A stretch of DNA of 64,000 bases from assembly GCA_963759235.1 (NCBI GenBank), contig CAVWYO010000008.1, positions 434,001-498,000 on the forward strand, given 5' to 3'. This document shows positions 35,905 through 43,170 of this stretch, piece by piece; position 1 is the first letter of the stretch; each line of letters begins with the position of its first letter. Position numbers and translations under genes: made by a program. Under the pieces are notes generated by a model that had not been told where the DNA came from, made no database searches, and saw nothing but the letters and a program-made list of their open reading frames with translations. This DNA comes from Bauldia sp963759235 (GTDB taxonomy: Bacteria; Pseudomonadota; Alphaproteobacteria; Rhizobiales; Kaistiaceae).

Positions 35905-36088
35905 CGCGAAGCGCGGACACGGGCCTAGCTGGCGAGGCGCAGACCGGTCCGCCAGGGAGGAGGACGGCGGCCGTGACGTTCGCGCTTTGCCAGGACCGTC
36001 GGAGCGCTTTGTGGGGGGTCGCCCGCAGCACTCCGACGATGGCTGAACCCTAGCCGACCGGCGTCACGCTGTCAAGGTTTTTATTCCT
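35905..36088 (-). ncRNA. Promoter cassette with structured leader, copy 4
   Basis: Minus strand: box AGGAATAAAAACCT (36075-36088), TTGACA (36070-36075), 17-bp spacer, TAGGGT (36047-36052). The leader CATCGTCGGAGTGCTGCGGG is followed by sequence colinear with copy 3, including the CGTCGGAG/CTCCGACG stem and the hairpin CCGCC-GTCCTCCTCCCT-GGCGG with a CCUCCUCCC loop (35954-35965). A weak hairpin (GTCCGCGCTTCGCGAC) at 35905-35920 lacks a good T tract, so the 3' end is uncertain; the predicted RNA is up to ~135 nt. It runs convergently into the OmpA-like gene. Confidence 0.58.
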
Positions 36089-36337
36089 AATCATGCACGT
36101 GACAAAGCACACTGATTTGCCTACACCCCCCTCAGCGCGAGCGTCATTCGGAGGAAAGCGTTGGACCTCTCCCGCACAAGGGAGGCGAGGCCGTCCATTT
36201 ATTGGCGCTAGGGCTGTGCACACCCCCCCGCACCGGTGACGATCTCGTTGTTAAGATTGAAAATACGTCTTTCTCCCTACCAAGGGGGCCTCTTGAAGTA
36301 ATGGCGGAGCACCTCAGATGGTATTGTGATTGCATAA

Positions 36338-36904
36338 TTACGGCCGAGGATTGTGCTTTGGCGGTGGCAAAATTCGCGTTGGCATTGAAGTTGCTGGAAC
36401 CTTCTGGCCCCGCCTCGCATAAAATGAATGCTGCAGAAATATCAAGCACCCTCTCGTATATTGAAAGTATTTCTCCTGCGATTGTAGGAGCAAAAGATTG
36501 ATAAAACGATAGGTGTGTGCCTTTTTGTCCTTTGTTGCGGTTTCCTGCATGTTCAAAAAAGATATATTCCCATGTTCGTCGCCTCTGCCCCAATGAGAAT
36601 GAGCATATTGGTTGCGGATTGAATGACATTTCTTGACCGCATGGAATGTCTCGTCAAATTCCGCTTTTAAACCCATATCCTTGGCAGCGCTTCTGATCAT
36701 TTCTTTTGCGAGGTCAATTCTTTGTCCCTCAGCACGGAGAGCATAAAAGGCCCAGAGAGCACTTTGGCCTGTTTCCTGGTCTTTAGGAACGCGGCTAACA
36801 GTGTCAGCCATTTCCCATTCGATTTCACCGTATCCAGCGAGAATCGTCGCGATCAAGACACCCTCTTTTGGGAATTCCTCGAATAGCGATATGATGCTGC
36901 CCAT
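36338..36904 (-). CDS. Hypothetical cytosolic protein
   Basis: ATG 36904 (MGSIISLFEEFPKEGVLIAT) gives about 188 residues, ending PPPKHNPRP. The helical sequence includes YGEIEWEMADTVSRVPKDQE, FHAVKKCHSIRNQYAHSHWG and FQYTRGCLIFLQHSFYARRG. The R-N-x-x-A-H motif and overall helical pattern recall HEPN-like or abortive-infection-type proteins, which is only a suggestion. Base composition is lower in GC than the core genes, fitting an accessory region. An overlapping open frame at 36144-36629 on the same strand is judged a shadow. 35.9-36.3 kb otherwise holds only the cassette. Confidence 0.5.
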   Translation of the reverse strand: MGSIISLFEEFPKEGVLIATILAGYGEIEWEMADTVSRVPKDQETGQSALWAFYALRAEGQRIDLAKEMIRSAAKDMGLKAEFDETFHAVKKCHSIRNQYAHSHWGRGDEHGNISFLNMQETATKDKKAHTYRFINLLLLQSQEKYFQYTRGCLIFLQHSFYARRGQKVPATSMPTRILPPPKHNPRP

Positions 36905-37101
36905 GGCCAACGCCCCCCAGCCCAAATTCCAGGAGGTCGTTAAGCGGCTTCTCTCAACCCCTCCCAAGCCTCATACTGCCACCAAAGGTGGTGAGGCAAG
37001 GGCGACGAGGCCAAACCCAAGAGAGGAGCGGCGCGCGGTCCTCGTAAGGATGCCCCCGTGAAGATAGCATCAGAGAAGCGCCGATAGGTTCTTGGCGGAT
37101 G

Positions 37102-37332
37102 TTATTTTCGGAAAAGCTTCTTTGACAAGCCGGATTGTCGGATCATAGACGCGAGCGTTCCGGGACGGAGATCGTCACTTAGTTTGTGAACCGCAACAGT
37201 CACCTTGCGTATTTGCCCATCGACGATCCCGGAATATTGCCGATGGCTCGTAGCGCCGGTGGGTTCCAGTTCAAACCCATTGGCACAAATGATATCGATG
37301 AACTTGGCAGCGGTGCACTTCAGGCGGGGCAA
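37102..37332 (-). CDS. hicA: HicA family toxin
   Basis: This 76-residue protein has the double-stranded-RNA-binding-like HicA fold. AAKFIDIICANGFELEPTGA is followed by the catalytic-His motif TSHRQY, then VTVAVHKLSDDLRPGTLASM and IRQSGLSKKLFRK. HicA is an mRNA interferase. It overlaps the 3' end of the upstream HicB-like gene by 13 bp, giving the antitoxin-first order. The pair lies in an accessory zone with transposon pieces. Confidence 0.8.
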   Translation of the reverse strand: MPRLKCTAAKFIDIICANGFELEPTGATSHRQYSGIVDGQIRKVTVAVHKLSDDLRPGTLASMIRQSGLSKKLFRK

Positions 37333-37628
37333 GGCATGGAGAATCCGGCAGAATGATCGTCGCCGTGATTCTTATGCCGAAGGACGTGCCAAAGAAACCC
37401 TAGTGCAAGCTGCGCGCGAACCAATAACGGAGCGCGACGATTGAGAAGCTGGTCTCTCACCCTTGGCTCCTCTTTCATCGCCGAACTCACGTAGGTCGCG
37501 ATCGACTCGTGCAGCAGATTTTTCACTTCCTCAAAGGAAGTGCCCTGAACGGCTATGTCGAAGTCAATGCAGGTCCCTTCCCAAATGCCGTTGGTTCCGT
37601 GCGCGAAACACGTCAGAGTCCGCTTCAT
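37320..37628 (-). CDS. hicB: HicB-like antitoxin
   Basis: ATG 37628 gives 102 residues. The partial RNase-H-like HicB core is seen as TCFAHGTNGIWEGTCIDFDI, AVQGTSFEEVKNLLHESIAT. The C-terminal part (LLNRRAPLLVRAQLALGFLW) does not look like a ribbon-helix-helix or HTH domain, so autoregulation is unclear. The longer open frame upstream is not supported by a ribosome site. It should neutralise the HicA encoded next to it. Confidence 0.7.
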   Translation of the reverse strand: MKRTLTCFAHGTNGIWEGTCIDFDIAVQGTSFEEVKNLLHESIATYVSSAMKEEPRVRDQLLNRRAPLLVRAQLALGFLWHVLRHKNHGDDHSAGFSMPCPA

Positions 37629-37850
37629 GTGTGGTGTCCTGTCGCCACAAGTTTCTGCTCCCAAGCACTCCACAGAAGGCGTTGCATAAGAGTTATTGTA
37701 GCTGCCAATGATGGCTACACAACGCTCAAAAGAGCATATCAGTTCCGATTTAAGCGCTCCTGTGACTGATATCACACGGCGAAATCAGATATTCAAGTTA
37801 CTGATTTTTTTTCGTTCTTTCGCCATCTGAGAAAGCGGCGTGCTTTCTGC

Positions 37851-38522
37851 TTAATCGTGCGCGGCTTCACCAATCCGCCGATAGGTGAGGCGCTTACCTT
37901 CGATGCCCTTTGGGGCATCGAAGGTGCGGCGATTGTGGCGGAATTCGAATTCGGCGATGTAGCGGTGCAAATGGGCTTCTCCGCGGTCCCGGTAGACGCC
38001 GCGCATCGGGGTCATGCTGCCGCGTATCGGAGTCATGCTCTTGAGGGAGTTCGGGGGCGTGTTGATCGCCGCCTTGAGCAGCTTGTGGAAGCGGGCTTCC
38101 GCTTCGTTGTCGCCATAATGGTCTGTGGATTTATTGATGTTGCGGGGCACGAAAATCCTCGATATTTGCCGGTTGGTAGGTGCATTTATTGTGGTCGCGA
38201 TCGGACCGAAGTAGCGCTCGAAAAAGAGCATATACTCCTTGCCTACCGTCGCAAGTCTCAGGCCGATGCTCAGAGCGTCAGGGTCAGAGAGACAGGTGAG
38301 TCGCAGGAGTTTTTTGAACACGTAGAGCTTGCGCGTGATGCTGATCCAGCGCGTTTGGGCAAACTGCATGGTATCAACACCTGGCGTGCTGATGAGCATG
38401 TTGACATCGGCCTCAAGCGAGAACTCCGCTAGGGCCCAATAAGAGACGATTGCGCCAAGCGCCCGCAGGTCGTCATCCGTTAAGTTGGCGTGAGGCGGAT
38501 TATCCAGTGTGCGATGTGCCAT
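37851..38522 (-). CDS. Passenger protein fused to IS1595 transposase C-terminus
   Basis: ATG 38522 (MAHRTLDNPPHANLTDDDLR). Residues 1-~170 form an unrecognised helical domain (GAIVSYWALAEFSLEADVNM, VFKKLLRLTCLSDPDALSIG). The last ~55 residues, RGVYRDRGEAHLHRYIAEFE and IEGKRLTYRRIGEAA, are the C-terminus of an ISXO2/IS1595-type transposase in frame. The same transposase tail occurs at 39171 and in the near-complete copy at 40910-41882. The chimera arose by insertion of a passenger gene into, or deletion inside, an IS. The product may be non-functional as a fusion. Confidence 0.55.
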   Translation of the reverse strand: MAHRTLDNPPHANLTDDDLRALGAIVSYWALAEFSLEADVNMLISTPGVDTMQFAQTRWISITRKLYVFKKLLRLTCLSDPDALSIGLRLATVGKEYMLFFERYFGPIATTINAPTNRQISRIFVPRNINKSTDHYGDNEAEARFHKLLKAAINTPPNSLKSMTPIRGSMTPMRGVYRDRGEAHLHRYIAEFEFRHNRRTFDAPKGIEGKRLTYRRIGEAAHD

Positions 38523-38751
38523 GGCTACGTCCCGTAAGAAGCCTGTGAAGCTCCGAGAGGCCCACGCAGCCGAGAGCGAACCCGACGAACTAGCGGAAGC
38601 AAAGCGGATCGCCGCTCGCATGCTCAAGATGCCGCCCGATCCGCGGAAGGTAAAGGATGCCTTTAAGGGGCAAGAAATCGCAGCCAGCGCAGAACGACAA
38701 AGAAAGATCGGAAAAAATGACGACGACAGCAGGATGTGGCGGTTCTGCTAG
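38521..38751 (+). CDS. Small hypothetical basic protein
   Basis: ATG 38521 (MATSRKKPVKLREAHAAESE) to TAG 38751 encodes 76 residues: charged, helical, with ARMLKMPPDPRKVKDAFKGQ. Its start codon overlaps the start codon of the divergent passenger gene (the two ATGs share CATG). Such small Lys/Glu-rich proteins are common passengers of IS1595-type elements in my recollection. Function unknown. Confidence 0.5.
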   Translation: MATSRKKPVKLREAHAAESEPDELAEAKRIAARMLKMPPDPRKVKDAFKGQEIAASAERQRKIGKNDDDSRMWRFC

Positions 38752-39146
38752 CTGGCCTTACCTTGCAATGGTCCGGGGGGCGGGGACTCCGCTTGTGTTT
38801 GTAGATGGCCAGCCAACTTACGCGCGGTCTCCCGGGGGATAGATAGTGTGAAGACCAGCCAAATCGGGGGTCGCGAAGATGAAGCAGCGAAATCGCCCTG
38901 CATTATCTCAGGCTCCGTTGACCAGATAGGATCAACAACGGTCTCAACTTTTTGGCCGAGGGCAAATGCACGGGGATGCTCCGGTAGCATTGCCGCGCGC
39001 ATTTCCCCCATTTTCCTAAGGTGTTCGTCGACGGTTTTTGTATCCCAGACTAGGGCGACCGGAGGATCGCTGGGGAAGCTCACCGTGATTGTCTTCTTGT
39101 CATCGCTCAGCGACCAGTGTGGCCCGTCCATTTCCGTTTTCTCCAT
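38748..39146 (-). CDS. Hypothetical protein
   Basis: This 132-residue protein (MEKTEMDGPHWSLSDDKKTI) has a beta-rich start (TVSFPSDPPVALVWDTKTVD), a helical middle and the strand LVFTLSIPRETARKLAGHLQ. It ends convergently with the small gene at 38521-38751 with a few bases of overlap. It lies between two copies of the IS1595 3' tail and is probably part of the passenger load. I do not recognise the family. Confidence 0.5.
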   Translation of the reverse strand: MEKTEMDGPHWSLSDDKKTITVSFPSDPPVALVWDTKTVDEHLRKMGEMRAAMLPEHPRAFALGQKVETVVDPIWSTEPEIMQGDFAASSSRPPIWLVFTLSIPRETARKLAGHLQTQAESPPPGPLQGKAS

Positions 39147-39170
39147 CTCAAGAAATGATGCGCCTTCTGC

Positions 39171-39335
39171 TTAATCGTTCGCGGCTTCACCAATCCGCCG
39201 ATAGGTGAGGCGCTTGCCTTCGATGCCTTCGGCAATGGCGTTGACGCGCTCGGCATCGGTCCAGCCCAAAGCCGAGCGGCGATTGTAGCGGAAATCGAAC
39301 TCGGCGATGTAGCGGTGCGAATGGGCTTCGCCCCC
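39171..39335 (-). pseudogene. IS1595-family transposase 3' remnant
   Basis: It encodes EAHSHRYIAEFDFRYNRR, RVNAIAEGIEGKRLTYRR and IGEAAND, the C-terminal end of an ISXO2-like transposase. It is closely similar to the tail of the chimera at 37851 and shares about 40 bp of 3' flank with it (TGCTTAATCG, GCGGCTTCACCAATCCGCCG). No catalytic part is present upstream; a DUF3800 gene stands there instead, in the opposite direction. Confidence 0.65.
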
Positions 39336-39418
39336 AATATTGTACTTCGCGGACCCAGCCATATACTCGGCGGGCGGGTGAGTTGTGAGACATCTCGCGT
39401 TTCACGAACTCGCTCGCA

Positions 39419-40200
39419 TTGTATGGGGTCAAGCGAGGTGCAGTGCCGCCATGGCTATCATCAGGGCCTGCAATTGACAGCTCAAAGGACAACCCCGCCG
39501 GAGTGACTGTCGTCGCTGGCTACATTGGAAATGCCGACAAGTGGCAGGCGATTGATGAGCCGTGGAACAACCAACTTGTGCTCGCCGGCCTCGATCACTT
39601 CCACCTGACCGACATCAAGCAGCAATTCGGCGGCGACCGCTGGCTCGATATCGTGGGCCCCTTCGCTCAGATCGCAGGCGGCGCAGGACTGCTGGCGGTG
39701 TCCGCCACACTAAAGGATACCGACTGGGCAGAACTTGACCATGACGCCGAGTATCGTCGCGTCTGTCCCTACAGGGAACACGCATGTCTGGACATGTTGT
39801 GGCAGGTGCTCGCCGACGCTCAGAGGGGACATTTATGGACAAATCGATGACCATTCTATTTGACAACGATTGGGGCAATCGCGATCTGATTGTACGTCTG
39901 CACGACGATTGGTGCCGCCGCACTGATCATCCCGGTTTCAATATTTTCATGAAGAACGGCGTCGCATGGGATGCCGTGCCGCTTCAGGCGGCCGATCTGT
40001 TGGCCGGGATGCTCCGACAAGAGCCTTTTCTTCGTGACCGACTTGACGACACTTGGCAGCCGACTGGCGGTATCGACGACCTCTCCCGAGTAGCAATGCA
40101 CGCAGCTCAGCATCATCACGGCACCATGTGGTCGAGCGCCATCGCTGAGCGAGTGCAAAAAGAGGTGGAGCGCCTCCGCCAAAAGGGATTGCTGAACTAG
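39419..40200 (+). CDS. DUF3800 family protein, frameshifted
   Basis: It reads from ATG 39419 (MYGVKRGAVPPWLSSGPAID), or a later start, through VAGYIGNADKWQAIDEPWNN and DHFHLTDIKQQFGGDRW to DMLWQVLADAQRG. It then continues in another frame from about 39830 with DKSMTILFDNDWGNRDLIVR and VPLQAADLLAGMLRQEPFLR to 40200. The G run in AGAGGGGACA is the likely indel site. The pattern matches DUF3800, an RNase-H-like family that is common in mobile elements and defence-related loci. Exact activity is unknown. Confidence 0.72.
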
Positions 40201-40279
40201 CGATTCTGGCGACGCTGTATCCAAAGCCTCTTTGGCCGTAGCCTCTCTGTGCAACCCTTACAGGGAGGAACAAGACGCC

Positions 40280-40546
40280 ATGGCAACGAAGGCCGAAATC
40301 AAACTTTTCGCGCGCCTGACGGCCGCCGAGGTTCTTATCCAGCATCTCTTGTGGATGGTCGCTTCAAGCGGCCCTCGTCCGATCCAGACCCTCCAAGGCT
40401 ATCGGCATCGTGTCCTTGAGGAGGCTTCCAAGTCGACCTTCCCAAATGCTGACCCCGCGACCTCTGATCTTTGGGCGCAGGAGTATCGAGAGGCGCTTGA
40501 TGCCCTACTGTCGAAGGCAGTTGCCCGAGCGCAAGGGAGCCGATGA
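40280..40546 (+). CDS. Small hypothetical protein
   Basis: ATG 40280 (MATKAEIKLFARLTAAEVLI) encodes 88 residues. It is helical throughout (QHLLWMVASSGPRPIQTLQG, WAQEYREALDALLSKAVARA). GGGAGGAAC lies 10 bp upstream. It follows the DUF3800 gene on the same strand by 80 bp and may be co-transcribed. No family recognised. Confidence 0.55.
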   Translation: MATKAEIKLFARLTAAEVLIQHLLWMVASSGPRPIQTLQGYRHRVLEEASKSTFPNADPATSDLWAQEYREALDALLSKAVARAQGSR

Positions 40547-40726
40547 CCTTCTCTATCGGGGTATTGAATTAAATCCCTGCGAAAACATCCCGACACTTCC
40601 TCTAGGCTCATGTCGGCCAGCGATTTGCGATTTGCCATAACCAAGCCCTTCCGTGTAGCCTCTGCGCCACACGATGACGGGCTGTCATCAATTCGTATCA
40701 GGGGCGCGGCTGGCGGGCTGCGCCCC

Positions 40727-40903
40727 TTACCTTTTAGGCGGAACGATCTTCCGAAGTGCCCGCTCAAATTCCTCGCCTGTCTCATCAACGCCAATCTCGC
40801 GAGCGGCCTCTATGAACCGCTCGCGTTGGCTTTTCTCTTTCTCCGGCGCCTTGGGCTTCTCAGCCTTTTTCGGACTGCCGCGAGCTTTGGGCTTGGTAGC
40901 CAA
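40727..40903 (-). CDS. Small Lys-rich protein next to IS1595
   Basis: A TTG start at 40903, with GAAGGG upstream, gives 58 residues: ATKPKARGSPKKAEKPKAPE, then a helical part SQRERFIEAAREIGVDETGE and the end LRKIVPPKR. I recall many short Hyphomicrobiales proteins ending in IVPPKR, often beside transposases. It is encoded immediately downstream of the transposase on the same strand. Function unknown; it may be DNA-binding because of the basic N-terminus. Confidence 0.5.
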   Translation of the reverse strand: MATKPKARGSPKKAEKPKAPEKEKSQRERFIEAAREIGVDETGEEFERALRKIVPPKR

Positions 40904-40909
40904 TGATCG

Positions 40910-41882
40910 TCACCCTTCACAAGTCGTTCGATAGGTGAGGCGCTTGCCGACGATGCCGCGAAGCGCGTTGTCGGCGCGCTCCTGATCGTCAATGCCGAGG
41001 CGGACGCGATTGTTGTACCGGAAATCGAACTCCGCCAGATATCGGTGAAGGTGCTTCTCGTCGCAATGCTGATAGACGCCCGTCATGCCGCGCTTGAGGA
41101 TCGAGAAGATGTTTTCGACGGTGTTGGTGTGGACGACGCGCCCGCCTCATAGCGGACGTACTCGCCGGCCGAATGCTTGACCGGCTGTGCGAGGCCGCAA
41201 GCGAGACGGCGAGTCGCCGTACAGGCGGCTTTCGTCGGTCATCAGCGTGCGCTTCGCGGGAGAGGTTCTGCGGCGACGATCTGGTTGACGGTCGCCTTGT
41301 CGGCGTTCTCGACATGGAAGGACCGGACGTTGCCGCCGCGCTCGACAAGGGCGAGGATCGCGCGCTTGGCAGGCGTGCCCTTCTTGCCCTTCTTGATGAA
41401 CGGCCGGCCGCTGGTGGTCACGTCGCGCGGGGTGGACCGGCGACCCTGATAGGTTTCGTCGGCTTCGACGATGCCGCCGCCACCGCCCATCGGGCGAAGG
41501 AGCCGTCGCGCATCGCTTCGCTGATGCGATGCGACATGAACCAAGCGGTCTTGAGGGTGACGCCGAGGGTGCGGTGAAGCTGGTTGCTCGAAATGCCCTT
41601 CTTGCTTGAGGTCAGAAGCGCGACGGCCTGAAGCCAGACATGCAGCGGGACGTGGCTGGCCTCGAAGACGGTCCCGACCTTCACGGTGAACTGCTTGCGG
41701 CACTGGTAGCACTTGTAGGTGCCGATCCTGGTGCTCTTGCCCTGCATCTTGGAAATGCGCTCGACGCCGCCGCAATGCGGGCAGACCGGGCCGTTCGGCC
41801 AGACGCGCGCCTCAAGGTAAGCGTAGGCCGCTTCTTCGTTGTGAAAGTGCTTGGCGGAAAGAACGGACGGCCATCGGACCAA
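40910..41882 (-). mobile_element. IS1595-family (ISXO2-like) transposase, frameshifted
   Basis: It begins at ATG 41882 (MVRWPSVLSAKHFHNEEAAY) with a zinc ribbon (CPHCGGVERIS ... YKCYQCRKQFTVKVGTVFEA). The DDE domain follows after a frame switch near 41490 (GIVEADETYQG, FIKKGKKGTPAKRAILALVE, HVENADKATVNQIVAAE). Further switches near 41265, 41200 and 41145 lead to the tail RGMTGVYQHCDEKHLHRYLA and IVGKRLTYRTTCEG at 40910. Merged length is about 320 residues, normal for the family. Element ends could not be fixed by inspection. The copy is probably inactive as written. Confidence 0.8.
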
Positions 41883-41907
41883 CTCCCTGTGGCCATCCTA
41901 AAGATAG

Positions 41908-41953
41908 GGATTGACGCCGGGTTTGGCAAGTACAATATTAGGTTTTTATTCCT
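41908..41953 (-). promoter_or_regulatory. AGG...CCT box and promoter of IS1595 transposase
   Basis: Minus strand: AGGAATAAAAACCT (41940-41953), identical to the 14-mer of cassette copy 4. It is followed by TTGCCA, 17 bp, then TATCTT as a sigma-70-like promoter shortly before the transposase start. Unlike the cassettes, the -35 is not fused to the box and the leader is different. Confidence 0.45.
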
Positions 41954-42012
41954 AGTCGCACGCATGCCAACATCGCTGATCGCGGCTCGCGCCGCCGCGC
42001 GTTCCCGCTCGC

Positions 42013-42201
42013 TCAGTCGGCAGACGGGAGTTGCCGCAAGTCGATATCTCTGAGGATTGTCATCAGCGCTTCTGACTGGAGCGCCATGGCCCTCATCAGG
42101 GTGGCCATGTCGCGGTCGCCGTTCGGCTTCGACAGTTCAAGCGCCCGGCCGTGAAGCTCGTTGAGGGTCGTGGTCATGCGTTCTTTCAGGTCATCCGGCA
42201 T
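42013..42201 (-). CDS. Small hypothetical helical protein
   Basis: ATG 42201 (MPDDLKERMTTTLNELHGRA) encodes 62 residues, helical (NGDRDMATLMRAMALQSEAL). A longer open frame upstream overlaps an IS remnant, so the internal ATG is preferred. It is divergent to nothing nearby and lies upstream of the IS1595 copy. No function assigned. Confidence 0.45.
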   Translation of the reverse strand: MPDDLKERMTTTLNELHGRALELSKPNGDRDMATLMRAMALQSEALMTILRDIDLRQLPSAD

Positions 42202-42249
42202 GTCTGTTGCTCCATCTCGGACCGTGCCTTGCCGTCCGGCGGGATCCTG

Positions 42250-42365
42250 GCGCGTCACCGATACGGCGTGTGCTTTCGATGCCTTCGGCAATCGCCTTCG
42301 CCCGCGTCGGCGTCATTCCAGCCAAGGGGGCGGTGCGACGATTGTAGCGGAAATCGCGTTGCGGG
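42250..42365 (-). pseudogene. Second IS1595 transposase 3' remnant
   Basis: On the minus strand the peptide pieces DFRYNRRTAP, AKAIAEGIES and RRIGDA (over two frames) match the C-terminal end of the ISXO2-like transposases at 37851, 39171 and 40910. It is short, diverged and lacks any upstream catalytic part. Confidence 0.45.
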
Positions 42366-42466
42366 CAACCATGCGGCGCTCATTGCAGCACATTGTCGGC
42401 CGCGGTTCTCCAAAGGCAAGACGCGGCCTCCCTCAAAGCACAGCCAGGCCCTCCCGCTCCACCGCG

Positions 42467-42788
42467 CTAGCCGCCGGTCACCGCCGCCGACAGCGCGCCG
42501 CGGACTTGCGGGAAACAGAGCGCGATCGCCGCGATCGCCTGGACCACGGCGATGGCGCGCAGAAAGCTTCGGAACGGTTCCTTCCAGGTCTTGTGGCGGA
42601 TCAGATATTGCCCCGCGATCATCGCCGGCGACCCGCCGAGCGCCGCCAGCGTCAGCAGCGTGCGCTCCTTCACCCGCCGTTTGCCCGGTCCGGGCGGCGT
42701 GTTTGTCCCGGACGAAGGTGGTAAACGCGGCCCAGTTGATCGAGGCAAGATAGATCAGTCCCCACAGAAGCGGGCTTTCTACGGGCAC
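42467..42788 (-). CDS. DUF1294 membrane protein, frameshifted
   Basis: A GTG start at 42788 gives VPVESPLLWGLIYLASINWA, FTTFVRDKHAA, then a frame switch near 42690 (the CCGGTCC region) into RRVKERTLLTLAALGGSPAM, IAGQYLIRHKTWKEPF and a final hydrophobic helix (AIAVVQAIAAIALCFPQV). The merged length is ~107 residues with three hydrophobic segments. This is the DUF1294 pattern (ALGGSPGA-like loop, H-K-T-x-K). It sits in the inner membrane; function unknown. Confidence 0.7.
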
Positions 42789-43170
42789 GGCCCTGTCCGA
42801 TCGTGCGTTCCCATGCGGCTGATCCCCCGCAGGCGTTGCCTCCCAAGGCGCGTCGCGCAATGCCCGCATCGCCACTCAAAACGAGGGGCGTCGGCGAGCC
42901 CACGCCCGACCGACGCCCCTCATTGCCGCGCCGCGCCGGTCAGGGGGTGCTACCTGAGTCGCAGCGCGCATCGCAGACCCATGGGAGGTTGCGAGCCTGA
43001 AAACTTGACTGATTCGCTACTTGAGTCGAGCCCCGCGCGTCAACAGGATTTTTCCGAAGAGGTCCCTGCGTTTCCGCCCGGAAAATGCGGCAGGCGCGAG
43101 GGCGTTAGGGCAAAGGCGGCAATTCAACCGGCCGACGGCGCGGCGGCCGCGATATGGCGCGCCCCTCCCC
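42789..43170. other. Intergenic stretch without supported gene
   Basis: About 380 bp between DUF1294 and the seventh RTX-like gene. It holds a segment GTTTCCGCCCGGAAAATGCG (43069-43088), similar to half of the palindromic element at 54739-54787. I see no coding potential or RNA gene. Confidence 0.4.

Noticed and set aside
35905..35920. Intrinsic terminator for cassette copy 4
   Set aside because: The hairpin has a bulge and is followed by TATTTC rather than a T tract, and it overlaps the OmpA-like stop codon. Kept only as a weak candidate inside the ncRNA entry.
36202..36501. Plus-strand 99-residue frame
   Set aside because: It lies entirely opposite the better-supported minus-strand hypothetical gene and has no ribosome site.
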